Assembly: GCA_905479545.1 (NCBI GenBank)
Contig: CAJQNE010000445.1
Location: 1-7,046 of the forward strand
Source: an uncultured Gammaproteobacteria bacterium
Lineage (GTDB): Bacteria; Pseudomonadota; Gammaproteobacteria; CAJQNE01
Direction of reading: 5' to 3'
DNA: 7,046 bases
Under the pieces are notes generated by a model. The model worked only from the letters and a program-made list of their open reading frames with translations. It had not been told where the DNA came from and did no database searches. The translations under genes were made by a program, and so were the position numbers. Shown here piece by piece: positions 6,770 through 7,046 of this stretch; positions within the stretch are counted from its first letter, which is position 1; each line of letters starts with the position of its first letter.

Positions 6770-6775
6770 ATTATA
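6770..6775 (-). promoter_or_regulatory. Candidate -10 element (TATAAT) of the hydrolase gene
   Basis: The minus strand reads a consensus TATAAT here, with its 3' end seven bases from the hydrolase ATG at 6762. Transcription from it would begin at or within one or two bases of that ATG. No good TTGACA-like -35 was found 16-18 bases upstream, so the promoter is plausible but not secure. Confidence 0.4.
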
Positions 6776-6969
6776 GCTCAGACTTAACTGAACAGCGATT
6801 TAATAGGCGTTTTTTGTGAGCGGTGCTCAAACACGTTAAAATGTGAATATTCGTGACTACATGTGCTAGTTTTGATTCACACAATGTTGTTTATCAGCTT
6901 TACACATAGCAACGAACTGACTTGACTCCATTACGTCCTCATTAGAAACCGGGTTCAGTCAAAAATATA

Positions 6970-6993
6970 GATGCCGCCAAAAGTAGTGGCATC
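6970..6993. promoter_or_regulatory. Hairpin upstream of the final gene's ribosome binding site
   Basis: GATGCC (6970-6975) pairs with GGCATC (6988-6993). A G-T wobble and a C-G pair extend the stem to eight pairs around the loop CAAAAGTA. It ends ten bases before AGGAG at 7004. On the minus strand the stem is followed by TATATTTTTG, so it could also act as a weak leftward terminator keeping antisense transcripts out of the hydrolase promoter. The function is inferred. Confidence 0.35.
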
Positions 6994-7003
6994 GTCGCGA
7001 ATC

Positions 7004-7008
7004 AGGAG
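7004..7008 (+). promoter_or_regulatory. Strong ribosome binding site of the final gene
   Basis: AGGAG stands six bases before the ATG at 7015. It is the best Shine-Dalgarno match in the window and is the main evidence that a gene begins there. Confidence 0.7.
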
Positions 7009-7014
7009 TTCGCC

Positions 7015-7046
7015 ATGAGCAAAAGTCCGGAATCATCGGTTGCACA
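7015..7046 (+). CDS. N-terminal start of an unrecognised protein (partial)
   Basis: An ATG six bases after AGGAG opens a frame that reads M-S-K-S-P-E-S-S-V-A and runs off the window. Ten residues are too few to assign a family. The ribosome binding site and the long upstream region support a real gene start. It is divergent from the hydrolase, so the two may share a regulatory region. Confidence 0.65.
   Translation, partial: MSKSPESSVA

Larger units (their letters stand above)
6763..7014. other. 252-bp divergent intergenic region, AT-rich
   Basis: This region separates the leftward hydrolase from the rightward gene at 7015 and must hold promoters for both. It is more AT-rich than the flanking genes. 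It contains the TATAAT near the hydrolase, an 8-bp palindrome GAATATTC at 6845-6852, a distant inverted repeat TGTGAAT (6842-6848) and ATTCACA (6875-6881), TTGACT at 6922-6927 without a well-spaced -10, and a hairpin at 6970-6993. No coding frame or structured RNA was recognised. Confidence 0.5.

Noticed and set aside
6842..6857. Candidate CRP site starting TGTGA
   Set aside because: The matching TCACA half is not at the required six-base spacing; the sequence there reads GTGAC.
6922..6950. Sigma-70 promoter built on TTGACT at 6922-6927
   Set aside because: No acceptable -10 hexamer lies 16-18 bases downstream; the nearest AT-rich candidates are at 12-14 or about 38 bases.
1..7046. CRISPR array, tRNA, rRNA, transposase or phage genes
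   Set aside because: No regularly spaced direct repeats, cloverleaf-like sequence, rRNA-like stretch, or mobile-element proteins were seen on either strand.

Overview
The window reads as an ordinary chromosomal segment of a gammaproteobacterium. The ArgA, BioA and ArgE proteins resemble, from memory, those of Pseudomonas and related marine gammaproteobacteria; the exact genus cannot be fixed from this sequence. Base composition and codon use look even across all genes, and I see no phage, insertion sequence, CRISPR array, tRNA or rRNA.

Layout. Positions 1-99 are the last 32 codons and stop of an unrecognised rightward gene. It is followed by a strong terminator hairpin (121-164) that can work on both strands. 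A leftward TetR-family regulator (224-823) converges on that terminator. Its divergent upstream region (824-985) holds a perfect 11-bp inverted repeat and an AT-rich palindrome resembling an ARG box. From there four genes run rightward: argE (986-2140), argA (2150-3532), bioA (3587-4996) and rsmE (about 5163-5885). An inverted pair of related 24-nt repeats (5011-5089) lies between bioA and rsmE. A leftward alpha/beta hydrolase (5851-6762) overlaps the end of rsmE by 35 bp. A 252-bp divergent intergenic region follows, and then the first ten codons of an unrecognised rightward gene with a strong ribosome binding site (from 7015).

How the genes work together. ArgA performs the first step of arginine synthesis (glutamate to N-acetylglutamate). 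ArgE removes the acetyl group at the ornithine step, so the two nearly abutting genes open and close the acetylated part of the pathway. BioA makes 7,8-diaminopelargonate for biotin using S-adenosylmethionine (SAM) as amino donor. RsmE methylates 16S rRNA using SAM as methyl donor. Spacing supports an argE-argA unit, probably extended to bioA; rsmE may be partly separated by the repeat pair.

No undescribed multi-gene system is visible. The best leads are small non-coding structures: the inverted repeat between tetR and argE, the repeat pair before rsmE, and a possible leaderless start for the hydrolase.
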